From an uncultured Verrucomicrobiota bacterium (lineage in GTDB: Bacteria; Verrucomicrobiota; Verrucomicrobiia; Limisphaerales; UBA8199): a DNA stretch of 35,623 bases. The stretch covers positions 1-35,623 of the forward strand of contig CAIQQM010000280.1 of assembly GCA_903873945.1 (NCBI GenBank), in the 5' to 3' direction. The translations under genes and the position numbers were made by a program. Below are positions 1 to 8,800 of this stretch, piece after piece (position 1 is the stretch's first letter; every line of letters begins with the position of its first letter). The notes below the pieces were generated by a model. That model saw only the letters and a program-made list of their open reading frames with translations, searched no databases and had not been told where the DNA came from.

Positions 1-85
1 CCCACTGCCAGCCCACCTCCGGCTCCGACCCCTTGTGAGGCTCGCAGGCATACGCCAGCATCAATACCTTAAGCCGTTGTGACAT
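1..85 (-). CDS. Glycosyltransferase (GT4-type), N-terminal fragment cut by window edge
   Basis: Read on the minus strand from an ATG at 85, 28 codons stay open to the window edge. The peptide starts MSQRLKV and continues with LMLAYACEPHKGSEPEVGW. This closely matches the N-terminal signature of a group of GT-B fold glycosyltransferases (family 4 type), in which a first beta strand is followed by the segment ACEP-x-x-GSEP-x-x-GW that lines the donor/acceptor cleft. Such enzymes transfer sugars from nucleotide donors during cell-surface polysaccharide or glycoprotein synthesis. Only the first beta-alpha unit is visible, so the substrate is unknown. The gene lies 44 bp downstream of thrH on the same strand and could be co-transcribed with it. 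No clear Shine-Dalgarno sequence precedes the ATG. Confidence 0.7.
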   Translation of the reverse strand, partial: MSQRLKVLMLAYACEPHKGSEPEVGWQW

Positions 86-129
86 GCGACAAGTTTACCA
101 GAACTGCCGGCAGCGGCAATCTTTCGCCC

Positions 130-741
130 TTACGCCATGGCTTGTTTGATCAGCTTCATCAGGTCGCCGTATGCCTCCACCGCCTTGAATTGTGAAAATT
201 GTTTCTTCACGTTTTCCGGCGCCCGAAAGAGAATGCCGGTGTGCGCTTCGCAGAGCATCGCGGTGTCGTTGAAAGAATCCCCGGCGGAGATGACGTGGTA
301 ATTGAGCAGCTTGAACGCCGCGACCGCGCGTTGTTTCTGTTCCGGCACCCGCAGCTTATAATCCACTATTCGGTCGTTCTCGACGACCAACCGGTGGCAT
401 AGGAGCGTGGGCCAGCCAAGCTGGCGCAGTAATGGCACGGCGAATTGTTCAAACGTATCTGAAAGAATAATCGTCTGCACCAGCGACCGAAGCTCATCCA
501 GGAATTCTTTCGCGCCCTCCAACGGCCGCAGCGTTCCGATGACTTGCTGGATGTCAGACAGCTTGAGGCCGTGCTGGTCGAGGATCTTCAGCCGGCCGCG
601 CATGAGTTTATCGTAGTCCGGTTCGTCGCGGGTGGTGCGGCGCAACTCCTTGATGCCTGTTTTCTCGGAAACCGCGATCCAGATTTCGGGAGTCAGCACC
701 CCCTCCATGTCCAACGTCACAATAGATTGTTTCACTGACAT
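130..741 (-). CDS. thrH: ThrH-type phosphoserine phosphatase / homoserine phosphotransferase
   Basis: A 203-residue HAD-superfamily protein of normal ThrH length. The catalytic loop reads LDMEGVLTPEIW with nucleophile Asp11. Glu13 stands where most HAD phosphatases have a second Asp, a ThrH hallmark. Motif II is in LSDTFEQF and motif IV in SAGDSFNDTAML. Characterised ThrH dephosphorylates phosphoserine and can pass the phosphate to homoserine, giving O-phosphohomoserine, the substrate of threonine synthase. The next gene, divergent across 161 bp, is threonine synthase, which supports a role in threonine supply, possibly replacing homoserine kinase ThrB; this is inference because the rest of the genome is not visible. 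The ATG at 741 is the only good start and lacks an obvious Shine-Dalgarno. The protein is cytosolic. Confidence 0.88.
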   Translation of the reverse strand: MSVKQSIVTLDMEGVLTPEIWIAVSEKTGIKELRRTTRDEPDYDKLMRGRLKILDQHGLKLSDIQQVIGTLRPLEGAKEFLDELRSLVQTIILSDTFEQFAVPLLRQLGWPTLLCHRLVVENDRIVDYKLRVPEQKQRAVAAFKLLNYHVISAGDSFNDTAMLCEAHTGILFRAPENVKKQFSQFKAVEAYGDLMKLIKQAMA

Positions 742-902
742 GAGTTTTTCAAAACACCCTGCTCCTGTCCAGCGGTTCGTGCAAACCGCACTCCCGACTC
801 CGGCCCTTAATCGCCCAAGCGTGTTTCCTTGAAAAGCCCCGCGGAAATGTCATCATCTGCCCGCCGAAGAATCGTGCCGGGATGGCACAGGAGAATTGAA
901 CG

Positions 903-2240
903 ATGCAAAAACGAGCCTGGTTCCAGTGCATTAATCCGCAGTGCGGAACGACTTATCCGCTGAACTCCATCGTGTACCAATGCGAGAAATGCCGCTCGCT
1001 CCTCGAGGTGCAACACGATATGCGGGCCCTTGCCGCCCGGGACGGCAAAACCTGGAAGAAGCTTTTCGAGGACCGCTATAAATGTAATCGGTGGCCTTTC
1101 GGCTCCGGCGTGTGGGGGAAGAAGGAGTGGGTTCTGCCGCAGATCGCCGATGATAATATCGTTTCCCTTTACGAAGGTGGCACGAACCTTTTTTGGGCCG
1201 AGCGCTTCGGGAAAACTGTCGGCGTTGCCGATCTCTGGCTCAAGCTTTGCGGCAACACCCATAGCGGTTCATTCAAAGACCTCGGCATGACCGTGCTGGT
1301 TTCGCAGGTGAAACAGATGATTTCCGAAGGCGCGCCCATCAAAGCCGTCGTCTGCGCCTCGACCGGCGATACCTCGGCGGCGTTGGCGACTTATTGTGCC
1401 GCCGCAGGCATTCCGTCAATCGTTCTTCTGCCGCGCGGCAAAATCTCGCTCGCCCAGCTCATCCAGCCCGTTTCGAACGGCTCGCTCGTGCTCTACCTCG
1501 ACACCGATTTCGACGGCTGCATGAAACTGGTGAGGGAAATCACCGAAGACCCGACCCTTTACCTGGCCAACTCGATGAACTCTCTGCGCGTCGAAGGCCA
1601 GAAAACCGTCGGCATCGAAATTGTCCAGCAGTTTGATTGGGAGGTGCCGGACGTTTTCATCATCCCGGGGGGCAACCTCGGGAATGTCTCCGCTCTTGGC
1701 AAGGGCCTGTTGATGCTCAAAGACCTCGGGCTGGTCAGGAAACTGCCGCGCATTGTGGTCGCCCAGGCCCAGCGCGCCAACCCTCTTTACCTCGCCTACA
1801 AACGAAACTTCGAAGTTTTCGAGCCCGTCAAAGCCCGGAAGACCCTCGCCAGCGCCATTCAGATTGGCAATCCTGTCAGCTTCGAAAAAGCCGTCCGTAC
1901 CCTCAAGCAATTCAACGGCATCGTCGAGCAAGCCGCCGAAGCGGAGCTGGCTGACGCTGCGGCGATGGGCGACCGTACCGGGATGTTCAACTGTCCCCAC
2001 ACCGGCGTGGCCCTGGCCGTCCTGCTTAAGCTCCTCAAAGCCGGCCAGATCGACAAAACCCAGCGCGTCGTCGTCATCTCCACCGCCCACGGCCTGAAGT
2101 TCACGGAGATGAAGGTCAAATATCACCAGAAGGAACTGGGCTTCCCCTGCCGCTACGCCAATCAGCCCATCGAACTGCCCGCCCGCCTCGACGCCGTCAA
2201 AAAAGCCCTGCACAAAGCCCTGGCGGCACAGAAGAGTTGA
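903..2240 (+). CDS. thrC: Threonine synthase
   Basis: A 445-residue PLP enzyme converting O-phosphohomoserine to threonine in the cytosol. The N-terminus carries a rubredoxin-like zinc site (Cys9, Cys14, Cys27, Cys30) seen in many bacterial and archaeal threonine synthases. The PLP-binding lysine is Lys125 in the motif [12 protein letters not shown], and the phosphate-binding glycine-rich loop is [28 protein letters not shown] is a second family signature. The start is well supported: AGGAG lies about ten bases before the ATG. The gene is divergent from thrH, so the two may share a regulatory region at 742-902. It converges on the TPR gene downstream, with a hairpin between them. Length and motifs are normal. 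Confidence 0.96.
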   Translation: MQKRAWFQCINPQCGTTYPLNSIVYQCEKCRSLLEVQHDMRALAARDGKTWKKLFEDRYKCNRWPFGSGVWGKKEWVLPQIADDNIVSLYEGGTNLFWAERFGKTVGVADLWLKLCGNTHSGSFKDLGMTVLVSQVKQMISEGAPIKAVVCASTGDTSAALATYCAAAGIPSIVLLPRGKISLAQLIQPVSNGSLVLYLDTDFDGCMKLVREITEDPTLYLANSMNSLRVEGQKTVGIEIVQQFDWEVPDVFIIPGGNLGNVSALGKGLLMLKDLGLVRKLPRIVVAQAQRANPLYLAYKRNFEVFEPVKARKTLASAIQIGNPVSFEKAVRTLKQFNGIVEQAAEAELADAAAMGDRTGMFNCPHTGVALAVLLKLLKAGQIDKTQRVVVISTAHGLKFTEMKVKYHQKELGFPCRYANQPIELPARLDAVKKALHKALAAQKS

Positions 2241-2282
2241 GGGCTGCGAGTGTTGGGTTGGCAGTCGGTAAATTTTTCGCCT

Positions 2283-2311
2283 CTGGGAAGGCGGTTCTAC
2301 GGTCTTCCCGG
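2283..2311. terminator. Hairpin between convergent genes, possible bidirectional terminator
   Basis: CTGGGAAG (2283-2290) pairs with CTTCCCGG (2304-2311), with one T-G pair, around a 13-base loop. It lies between the convergent thrC and TPR genes, where a terminator is expected. There is no run of T on either side, so it may act with Rho or not be a terminator at all. Confidence 0.35.
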
Positions 2312-2333
2312 CCGGGTGCGTTCAACGCCAAAA

Positions 2334-3338
2334 TTACTGTCCGGTTTTCGTGGGCGGTTGGGGGGACGATTCGAGTTGGACAACCGGGAGCGCGTTCGTT
2401 GATTTGAGTTTGTTTTCCTGCTCGGCCAGGTTGCGAGTGATGCGCTGCTTGAGTTCGGCGTACATTTCGTTGGTCACCGAGTTAAGGTGCATGCGCGCTT
2501 CGGCGATGCGGCCGGCGAGATACTTGATCCTCGCAAGGTGGATATAAACCCCTTCGCGCTCGATTTCATCATGGGCGATGCTCAGGGTGTTGGTCCAAGC
2601 TTTGAGCGCGTCGTCGGTGCGCATCGGCTGGATGCCGTAGTAGGTCTGGGCGACATCGGTGGCGAGCGGGAAATTCTGCGGATCGAGCTTGAGGGCTTTG
2701 CTGTAGAGTTCGAGGGCTTTGTTGAACACCTGCTGCTCTGTGATGTTATAGAATTCCATCGCGTCTTTGCGGAACAGGTAAACGGTGGTGCCGAGGTTGT
2801 GATAGTAAACGGACTCGAACGGGCTGAGTTCGATGGCTTTGGCGTAATATTCGAACGCTTTCTTTGCGGGGCCGTGATGGCCATAAACGTTGGCGAGGTT
2901 ATTATAGATGGCCGGGTCCTTGGGGTCGAGTTCAAGGGCCTTTTCCCATTGGTTTCGGGCCCCGTCTTCATCGCCGAGGTCGCCCAGGAAACTGCCAAAG
3001 GCAACCCGCGCCCGGGTGTGTTTGGGGTTGCGCTGGATGAAATCTTCGTAGGCTTTACGAATGGGGGTGAAACGTTCGCGGATGCGCTGGTTCAACTCAT
3101 CGTTCGGTGTGCCGGCGCCTTTGGCCTCGAACTCCATGTTTTCGCGTATCCAGCGGTCAACCTCGGCCTGGGCGTCGTTGTCATCGGCCAGCAGTTTCTG
3201 ATACTCCATCTCAACGGGGTCGTTCGTGGCCGGCACATTGATCGATGCGCCCGCGGTCTGTGCGACAAGATTGCTGACTGCGGTGGGTTGGTTTGTCGCC
3301 ACCATTACGCCGAATAATCCAGCCAGGAGACTGCTCAC
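2334..3338 (-). CDS. TPR-repeat protein, probably exported or membrane-associated
   Basis: A 334-residue protein with at least four tetratricopeptide repeats in the middle (about residues 105-245), for example ARNQWEKALELDPKDPAIYN and AFEYYAKAIELSPFESVYY. A further helical region follows, and the C-terminal tail is Pro/Gln-rich. TPRs bind other proteins; no enzymatic motif is present. The N-terminus is mildly hydrophobic (SSLLAGLFGVMVAT), followed by a Thr/Ala/Asn-rich linker, which suggests a weak signal peptide or signal anchor. The start used is a GTG at 3338. An in-frame ATG at 3305 is an alternative but would remove most of the hydrophobic stretch. The gene is alone between thrC (convergent) and purU (same strand, 106 bp upstream). 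The partner and role are unknown. Confidence 0.75.
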   Translation of the reverse strand: MSSLLAGLFGVMVATNQPTAVSNLVAQTAGASINVPATNDPVEMEYQKLLADDNDAQAEVDRWIRENMEFEAKGAGTPNDELNQRIRERFTPIRKAYEDFIQRNPKHTRARVAFGSFLGDLGDEDGARNQWEKALELDPKDPAIYNNLANVYGHHGPAKKAFEYYAKAIELSPFESVYYHNLGTTVYLFRKDAMEFYNITEQQVFNKALELYSKALKLDPQNFPLATDVAQTYYGIQPMRTDDALKAWTNTLSIAHDEIEREGVYIHLARIKYLAGRIAEARMHLNSVTNEMYAELKQRITRNLAEQENKLKSTNALPVVQLESSPQPPTKTGQ

Positions 3339-3444
3339 GCCGCTAGGCTAACATGTGCCAGCTCAAAGGCCAAAGACCAAAGTCGAACTTGGGGAGCGTC
3401 AGGGCAGGGGGGCGGCGAAAATGACGGGTGCGATCACGCCCGGC

Positions 3445-4293
3445 TCAGACTTCTTTGACCGTGCCCCAATAGACGTCGAGTCGTTTATTGAGATACAGCT
3501 TCACTGCTTTCAACAGCGTGGCGGCCTCGAGTTTTTGCCCTTCGGCGATGATTTCTTTAAAGCTCATCTCGGGCCGGACCCGGAAGCAGTCCTGGGCGAT
3601 GATCGGTCCTTCATCCAGGTTCATCGTTACAAAATGCGAGGAAACACCGATGATTTTAACACCCTGCTCGTAGGCCTGCCGGTAGGCTTGAGGCCCGGGA
3701 AAGCTTGGGAGTAAAGACGGATGGATATTGATAATCTTGTTCTTGTACCGCCAGACGAAGTTCGGTGACAGGATCTTCATGAAACGGGCGAGCACCAGAA
3801 AATCAATTTCGTGTTCGTCCAGCACGCTCAACGCCTTCGTCTCGGCGCGCAGCCGGTCTTCCCAGGGAATATGGACAAACGGCAGGCCCGCGTCTTTGGC
3901 CAGCGGCTCCAGATCACGGCGATTGGATATGACCAATGCCGGGTCCGCTTTCTTAAGGGCTCCGGATTTGATGGCTTGCGTGAGTTTTTGAAGGCAATGC
4001 CGCTCTTTGGTCGCCAGGATCGCCATCCGTTGCCGGCGGCGTGGCTCCGTAAAGCGGACTTTCATCTCCATATCCAGTTCCCGCGCCAGCTTTTCCAGGC
4101 CGCCGCACACGGATTTTCGGTCGAGCTGGCTGGTTTTCCAGGAGGCCTGCACTGTCATGCTGAACTGGCCGCGGGTCACTTGCTCCTCAAGCGCTTCGAT
4201 GTTGGCCCTTTGCAGGAAAAGAAAATCAGTCGTGCGCGCGACGACGCCGGTCTTGTCCCGGCCAATAACAGTGATGGTGGCGAATTGTTTCAT
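3445..4293 (-). CDS. purU: Formyltetrahydrofolate deformylase
   Basis: A 282-residue cytosolic enzyme that hydrolyses 10-formyl-THF to THF and formate, feeding formate to PurT or balancing one-carbon pools. An N-terminal ACT domain (about residues 1-80, starting MKQFATITVIGRDKTGVVAR) precedes a formyltransferase fold. The catalytic Asn and His are in the segment IINIHPSLLPSFPG and the Asp is in NLDEGPII. The start at 4293 was chosen because the ACT domain begins there and the length fits the family (about 280-290); the frame stays open upstream but without recognisable homology. Oddity: PurU proteins normally have two histidines in the NIHH-x-FLP loop, whereas this one reads NIHPSLLP, the form typical of PurN (GAR transformylase). 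The ACT domain and overall length still favour PurU. Confidence 0.88.
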   Translation of the reverse strand: MKQFATITVIGRDKTGVVARTTDFLFLQRANIEALEEQVTRGQFSMTVQASWKTSQLDRKSVCGGLEKLARELDMEMKVRFTEPRRRQRMAILATKERHCLQKLTQAIKSGALKKADPALVISNRRDLEPLAKDAGLPFVHIPWEDRLRAETKALSVLDEHEIDFLVLARFMKILSPNFVWRYKNKIINIHPSLLPSFPGPQAYRQAYEQGVKIIGVSSHFVTMNLDEGPIIAQDCFRVRPEMSFKEIIAEGQKLEAATLLKAVKLYLNKRLDVYWGTVKEV

Positions 4294-4609
4294 CGGATAG
4301 TAGTGTCCGGAATCAGGATTCGGCAAAAAAACACCCGCCCTGCAAACCCGCGTGCGGGCTGAATCTCTCGTGTTGTCATCATAGGTTGAGGAGCTGACAA
4401 ATCCGGTGTCGCCGGCCACAGGACAATTCCTGGTGACCAGGAAAGGATTTTGGCCTGAGACCCGACTTGTTTGTCCAGTAAATTCTGGCTCTGACTTCCT
4501 GTTTCCGGACAGCGTTCCGCCGCCTTCTCGTCCCCTAAATACTTTGACCGGGTGCGCAACTTTCCCTAGTTTGAAGTGTATTTCAACACAAATGACCAGC
4601 TCCTGACAG
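4294..4609. other. Intergenic region between divergent purU and gspE
   Basis: A 316-bp stretch that must hold promoters for purU (minus) and the secretion operon (plus). The purU frame stays open into it, but the translation there shows no family resemblance and reads as noise. A candidate plus-strand promoter is given separately. No RNA gene or repeat was recognised. Confidence 0.6.
4544..4572 (+). promoter_or_regulatory. Candidate sigma-70-type promoter for the secretion operon
   Basis: TTGACC (4544-4549) is a near-perfect -35 box. After a 17-base spacer, TAGTTT (4567-4572) is a weaker -10 box. It lies about 40 bases upstream of the ATPase gene start. It is judged by eye only, and consensus-like boxes arise by chance. 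Confidence 0.35.
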
Positions 4610-6358
4610 ATGGCTTTCATATCGCTGAAAGAGTTTTTGGCGCGGATGGGTTTGGCCACTCCCGAACAGTTCGATGCGTGGAACAAAGCCTGGCGTGTAG
4701 CCTTGGAAAGCGGCTCGCAAGAGTCGTTGATCGCCTTTATTTGCCGGGAACGTGGCTTGGCCGAAGACGTCTTCCTCCAGCAACTGGCCCAGGCCTTGAA
4801 CTGGCCTTTTCTTGATCTGCCGAAACTCACCATTCCCGCCGAGGCCCGTAGTCGAATCTCAACCAAGGTTGCGTTCCAATACTCCGTTCTTCCGACCCGG
4901 ATTGATGATGGGAGCGTCCAGGTTGCGGTCAGCAATCCGTTTGATATCGCAATGCTCAACGCCGTCCGGTTCGATGCCCATGGCGCGGCGCGCTTTGCCC
5001 TGGCGACGAGGGCCGAAATCGGGAAGGCGCTGAAAAAGTATTATGGCGTCGGCGCCGAAACGCTCGATGAAATGGCCGAGGACGAGCCGCTCGAGCTGTT
5101 GGTTGGCGAGGACAAGGAAATCACGGAGAGTGATCAGGAAGCGAGTGTCATTAAATTCGTCAACCAGGTCATCTGGGAGGCCTATAAGGATCGCTCCACG
5201 GATATTCATTTCGAACCGGCTGAAGACGAGTTGCGCATCCGGTATCGTATCGACGGCATTCTGCACCAGACACCGATGCCGCCCCAGTTAAAGCGCTATC
5301 AGGCGGCGCTCATCTCCCGCATCAAAGTCATGTCTGGGATGAACATTTCCGAGAAGCGGCTTCCCCAGGACGGCCGCATCAACGTCCGCATCAAAGGCGA
5401 GGAAATAGATATCCGCGTATCAACGGTGCCGACCGTGTATGGGGAAAGCGTGTCGCTCCGGCTGCTCACTCGTGGAAAAATCTTCCTGAGCCTGGACAAG
5501 CTGGGATTCTCGCCGCTCGAAGAGCACGCGATCCGCGAAATCATCGTCAAGCCGCATGGGATTTTCCTGGTGACGGGGCCGACAGGGTCGGGCAAATCAA
5601 CCTCGCTTTACGCGTTCTTGAGCACCATCAACTCGGTGCACAAACGTATTATCACGATTGAGGAACCCGTCGAATACGAACTCAAGGGCATCAACCAGAT
5701 CGCGGTTCGCCCCGAGATCGGCCTGACTTTCGCCATGGGCCTGCGCCACATCCTCCGCCAGGACCCCAATGTCATCATGGTGGGCGAAATCCGCGACCTC
5801 GAGACCGCCGAGATCGCGATTCGAGCCGCGCTCACCGGGCATCTGGTCTTTAGCACGCTGCACACGAATGATGCGCCGAGCGCGTTTACGCGGCTGATTG
5901 ACATGGGCATCGAGCCTTTCCTCGTGGCTTCTTCGGTCGAATCCGTCATGGCTCAGCGGCTCGTCCGCACGATTTGCCCGCATTGCAAAGTGGAGCAAAA
6001 AGTCGAGGGTGATTATCTGCGCCGGATTGGTTTTCCAGAGGATGAAATCGGGACGGCGAAGTTTTGGCGGGGCGCCGGGTGCGAGGAATGCCGGCAGCTT
6101 GGTTACCAGGGGCGCATGGGCATTTATGAATTATTGATCCTGAACGAAGCGCTCCGGCCGTTGATTTTAAGCCGTGCGCCCGCGTCGACGATCGCGCAAA
6201 AGGCGTTTGAGTTCGGCATGCGCACTCTGCGCACCGACGGTTGGAACAAGGTGCGGGCGGGGCAGACAACAATTGAAGAAGTGCTGCGCGTCACGCAAAT
6301 CGAGGAGCACCTGGACTCATTGATTGAGACCAGGACGGAAGCGAGGGTGAAACATTGA
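4610..6358 (+). CDS. gspE: Type II secretion / type IV pilus assembly ATPase (GspE/PilB)
   Basis: A 582-residue hexameric ATPase that powers pseudopilus or pilus assembly from the cytoplasmic side of the inner membrane. The N-terminal MshEN/T2SSE-N type domain (about 1-150) is followed by the secretion ATPase core. Walker A is GPTGSGKST (residues 323-331, Lys329). The Asp box lies around IITIEEPVEY, Walker B around NVIMVGEIRDLETAEIA, and the His box in STLHTNDAPSAFTRL. A four-Cys zinc site (Cys456, Cys459, Cys491, Cys494) is typical of GspE/PilB and absent from retraction ATPases, so this is the assembly motor. It is the first gene of a five-gene operon; its stop overlaps the TTG start of the next gene. 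No platform protein (GspF/PilC) or major pseudopilin is in the window. Confidence 0.93.
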   Translation: MAFISLKEFLARMGLATPEQFDAWNKAWRVALESGSQESLIAFICRERGLAEDVFLQQLAQALNWPFLDLPKLTIPAEARSRISTKVAFQYSVLPTRIDDGSVQVAVSNPFDIAMLNAVRFDAHGAARFALATRAEIGKALKKYYGVGAETLDEMAEDEPLELLVGEDKEITESDQEASVIKFVNQVIWEAYKDRSTDIHFEPAEDELRIRYRIDGILHQTPMPPQLKRYQAALISRIKVMSGMNISEKRLPQDGRINVRIKGEEIDIRVSTVPTVYGESVSLRLLTRGKIFLSLDKLGFSPLEEHAIREIIVKPHGIFLVTGPTGSGKSTSLYAFLSTINSVHKRIITIEEPVEYELKGINQIAVRPEIGLTFAMGLRHILRQDPNVIMVGEIRDLETAEIAIRAALTGHLVFSTLHTNDAPSAFTRLIDMGIEPFLVASSVESVMAQRLVRTICPHCKVEQKVEGDYLRRIGFPEDEIGTAKFWRGAGCEECRQLGYQGRMGIYELLILNEALRPLILSRAPASTIAQKAFEFGMRTLRTDGWNKVRAGQTTIEEVLRVTQIEEHLDSLIETRTEARVKH

Positions 6359-8172
6359 AGCCTCTCTCCTGGCGTTTTTCCAGGCTGCCGCTCTGTGGCC
6401 TGCGTCTGCGGCGGCGGGCGGCTCGATTACTGGGGGTCAGCCTGCTCCTGCTGGCTTGTACCCTTCAGGCCGCCACGAACTCGGCCCCCAACCTGAGGCG
6501 AATCAATCTCAAAACCAACGTTCCTCCGGTCGTTCAGCGGTCGGGCGGTAAGACCAACACTCCTCCGGCGGCAGGCTTAAGCAAGGCCAAAGCAATCAAT
6601 AGGATCCCGCGGGCCATCCATCAACTGCCGGCCAACCGGGCCTTTTATCCCGCAGTGGCCGCATTCTTGGCTTTGTGCATTGGAGTGTTTTTCTGGCTCA
6701 GGCACTTGAGGGCAAAGCGCAAGCAGACCGGCCAAACACCTTCCGTCAGCCAGGTGCCTAAGGCGGCCGCCGGGCCATCCAGGAAGAAGGCCGCGAAGGC
6801 GGCCATCCACTCCTGCAATGTGCTCCAGACCGGTGCCGAGTCGAAGCGGCTTTGGCAGTTCGACGCGCGCGGAACCGGGTTCGCGCTGAACCGCGAGCAG
6901 ACCAGCTCTGCGGGCGAACCGTTGCCGGCATCCATCGTTGCCAGAAACTGGCGCTCTCTTTATCAGCGCAAGCTGAACATTGCCTGGCTGCCGCCCGAAC
7001 ATGTTTTCTTGCGCGTCGCACAATTTCCGCAAAGCGATTTCGACGAGACCCTTGCCATGGTGGAGTTGCAACTGGAAAAACTCTCGCCTATGCCCGTGGC
7101 GCAAATCGTTTGGAGCCTGGAGATGTTGCCCCACGCCGCCGGCAATTTGCAGACGGTCATTCTGATGATCGTCTCGCGCACTGTGGTTGAGGAATTCCTC
7201 GGCGAGCTGGAAGGGTTGGGCTACTTGGCCGATCGGCTTGAGCTTCCGCTGCTCGCGCGGTTGCAGGCCACAACCATCGCCGAAAATGGGGTGTGGATCT
7301 ATCCGGAGGCGGCGGGCGGGAAGAATATTGCCCTGGCCGCATGGTGGTACGGCGGCGTGCTGCGGAACCTTGATTTGATTTCTCTGCCGGCGGCGGACCG
7401 TCCCGCGAGGGTCAGGGAACAATTGCTGCAGACCGCCTGGGCCGGGGAATTGGAAGGCTGGGTGACTTCGCGTCCGCGCTGGCATCTGGTTGCCGCGGCA
7501 CCGGCCGCAACTGAGTGGGAACCCGCTTTGCGGGCCGGCCTTGAGGAACCGGTCGAGCTGATCTCGCCGATTCCCGCTTCCCAGGTCGCCGCCTTGACGG
7601 CTACGCATGCGGCGCAGGCGGAATTGCTGGGGAACCTCCTGCCTGCGGAGTTTTCAACGCGTTACCACCAGCAATTTGTCGACCGCCTGTGGATGCGCGG
7701 CCTGGGCGCGGTGGTGGCGCTCTACATCGCCGGCGTTTTGATCTATGGCGTCGCGGTGGGCTTTGCGACCTATCAAACCCGCCAGGTGGAGCAAAGAGTT
7801 GTCGAGTTGGCTCCGACCTACACCAACGCTCTCCAGCTCAAAGCCCGCTCCCAGGTGCTCAAGGACCGGCAGGAATTGAAATATGCGGCCCTCGACTGTT
7901 GGAATATCACCGCCAAGCTGATGGCGGACAGCCTGACTCTCGACAGCTTCAACTTCAGCGAGGGGAAAAAGTTGACGCTCAGCGGCAGCGCGCCCGCTGA
8001 CCAGGTCAAGACGCTCATTGACTTCGAAACGGCTATGCGCAAGGCGGACCTCCATGGCCAGGTCTTCTTCGATCCGGGTAAAGGGGATAATCTCAGTTAC
8101 CATGCGAATCCAGGCGCGGGAAACGTCAACTGGAATTTTGCCCTGGAACTCAAACGTTCGGAGGAACAATGA
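6355..8172 (+). CDS. PilM-PilN-like (GspL-like) assembly platform fusion protein
   Basis: A 605-residue protein starting at a TTG that overlaps the ATPase stop by four bases. Segments in order: a hydrophobic leader (about 25-40, LLGVSLLLLACTLQAA); a Pro/Thr/Asn-rich linker; a transmembrane helix (about 100-118, FYPAVAAFLALCIGVFFWL); a PilM/GspL-like actin-fold region (about 145-440) containing VELQLEKLSPMPVAQIVWSL; another transmembrane helix (about 452-475); and a PilN-like periplasmic coiled-coil plus ferredoxin-like domain to the end. PilM and PilN, or GspL as a single chain, link the ATPase to the inner-membrane platform. The assignment rests on gene order (ATPase - this - PilO - secretin) and topology rather than strong motifs. 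The extra N-terminal leader and membrane helix before an actin-like domain are unusual for this family. Confidence 0.7.
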   Translation: MKPLSWRFSRLPLCGLRLRRRAARLLGVSLLLLACTLQAATNSAPNLRRINLKTNVPPVVQRSGGKTNTPPAAGLSKAKAINRIPRAIHQLPANRAFYPAVAAFLALCIGVFFWLRHLRAKRKQTGQTPSVSQVPKAAAGPSRKKAAKAAIHSCNVLQTGAESKRLWQFDARGTGFALNREQTSSAGEPLPASIVARNWRSLYQRKLNIAWLPPEHVFLRVAQFPQSDFDETLAMVELQLEKLSPMPVAQIVWSLEMLPHAAGNLQTVILMIVSRTVVEEFLGELEGLGYLADRLELPLLARLQATTIAENGVWIYPEAAGGKNIALAAWWYGGVLRNLDLISLPAADRPARVREQLLQTAWAGELEGWVTSRPRWHLVAAAPAATEWEPALRAGLEEPVELISPIPASQVAALTATHAAQAELLGNLLPAEFSTRYHQQFVDRLWMRGLGAVVALYIAGVLIYGVAVGFATYQTRQVEQRVVELAPTYTNALQLKARSQVLKDRQELKYAALDCWNITAKLMADSLTLDSFNFSEGKKLTLSGSAPADQVKTLIDFETAMRKADLHGQVFFDPGKGDNLSYHANPGAGNVNWNFALELKRSEEQ

Positions 8173-8798
8173 CGGCATATCTGGATCGCCTTAACTTGCG
8201 CCCGTTCGAGAAGCGCATGGTCGTCGGAGTCGCGGCGCTCCTGTTCGTCGTTCTGAACGCCTTGTTCGTTTTTCCCCATTTCTCCGATTGGAGCAATGTG
8301 CAGGCTCGCAGGAACACTGCCCAGGTCAAGCTCGCCGAGTACGAGGCGGAGATAGCCCAGATGCGGAGCTATCAGACGCTGGTGGACAGCCTGGAAAAAG
8401 AAGGTTTGGTTGTTCCTCCGGAAGACCAGGCCCTCCACTTCCAAAGCGCGCTTCAGGAACAGCAGGTGCGCAGCGGGGTCAACATTACCCAGACCTCCAA
8501 GATCAACAACCATACCAGCCAGTTTTTCCTGGAACTAACCGAAACGGTCAGTGTTCAATCCAAAGAACAACAGCTTGTGGATTTCCTGTACAATCTCGGC
8601 TCCGGTAATTCGTTGATTCGCGTGCGCGACCTGACGTTGCATACCGACCCGCAACGGCAGCAGCTCAATGCCAATGTTAAACTGGTGGCTAGCTATCAGA
8701 AGAAGACCTCGGCCAGGCCGGCTCCGCCCGCCACCCAATCCGGCTCTGGCAAAGCACCTGCGCCCGCGGCCAAACCAGCAACTATAACCGCCAAATAA
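8169..8798 (+). CDS. PilO/GspM-like inner-membrane protein
   Basis: A 209-residue bitopic protein: short cytoplasmic N-terminus, one transmembrane helix (about 17-37, MVVGVAALLFVVLNALFVF), a coiled coil (about 45-75), then a ferredoxin-like domain and an Ala/Pro-rich tail. This is the PilO/GspM layout, which dimerises with PilN/GspL in the alignment subcomplex. Its ATG overlaps the upstream stop (ATGA), showing translational coupling to the PilM-PilN-like gene, and the secretin starts three bases after its stop. Sequence similarity to named PilO proteins is weak by eye; the position between PilN and the secretin is the strongest evidence. Confidence 0.75.
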   Translation: MTAYLDRLNLRPFEKRMVVGVAALLFVVLNALFVFPHFSDWSNVQARRNTAQVKLAEYEAEIAQMRSYQTLVDSLEKEGLVVPPEDQALHFQSALQEQQVRSGVNITQTSKINNHTSQFFLELTETVSVQSKEQQLVDFLYNLGSGNSLIRVRDLTLHTDPQRQQLNANVKLVASYQKKTSARPAPPATQSGSGKAPAPAAKPATITAK

Positions 8799-8800
8799 AC

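Noticed and set aside
1416-2213. A 265-codon open frame on the minus strand inside thrC
   Set aside because: It is a shadow frame caused by codon bias of thrC, with Gly/Asp/Leu-rich sequence lacking any domain.
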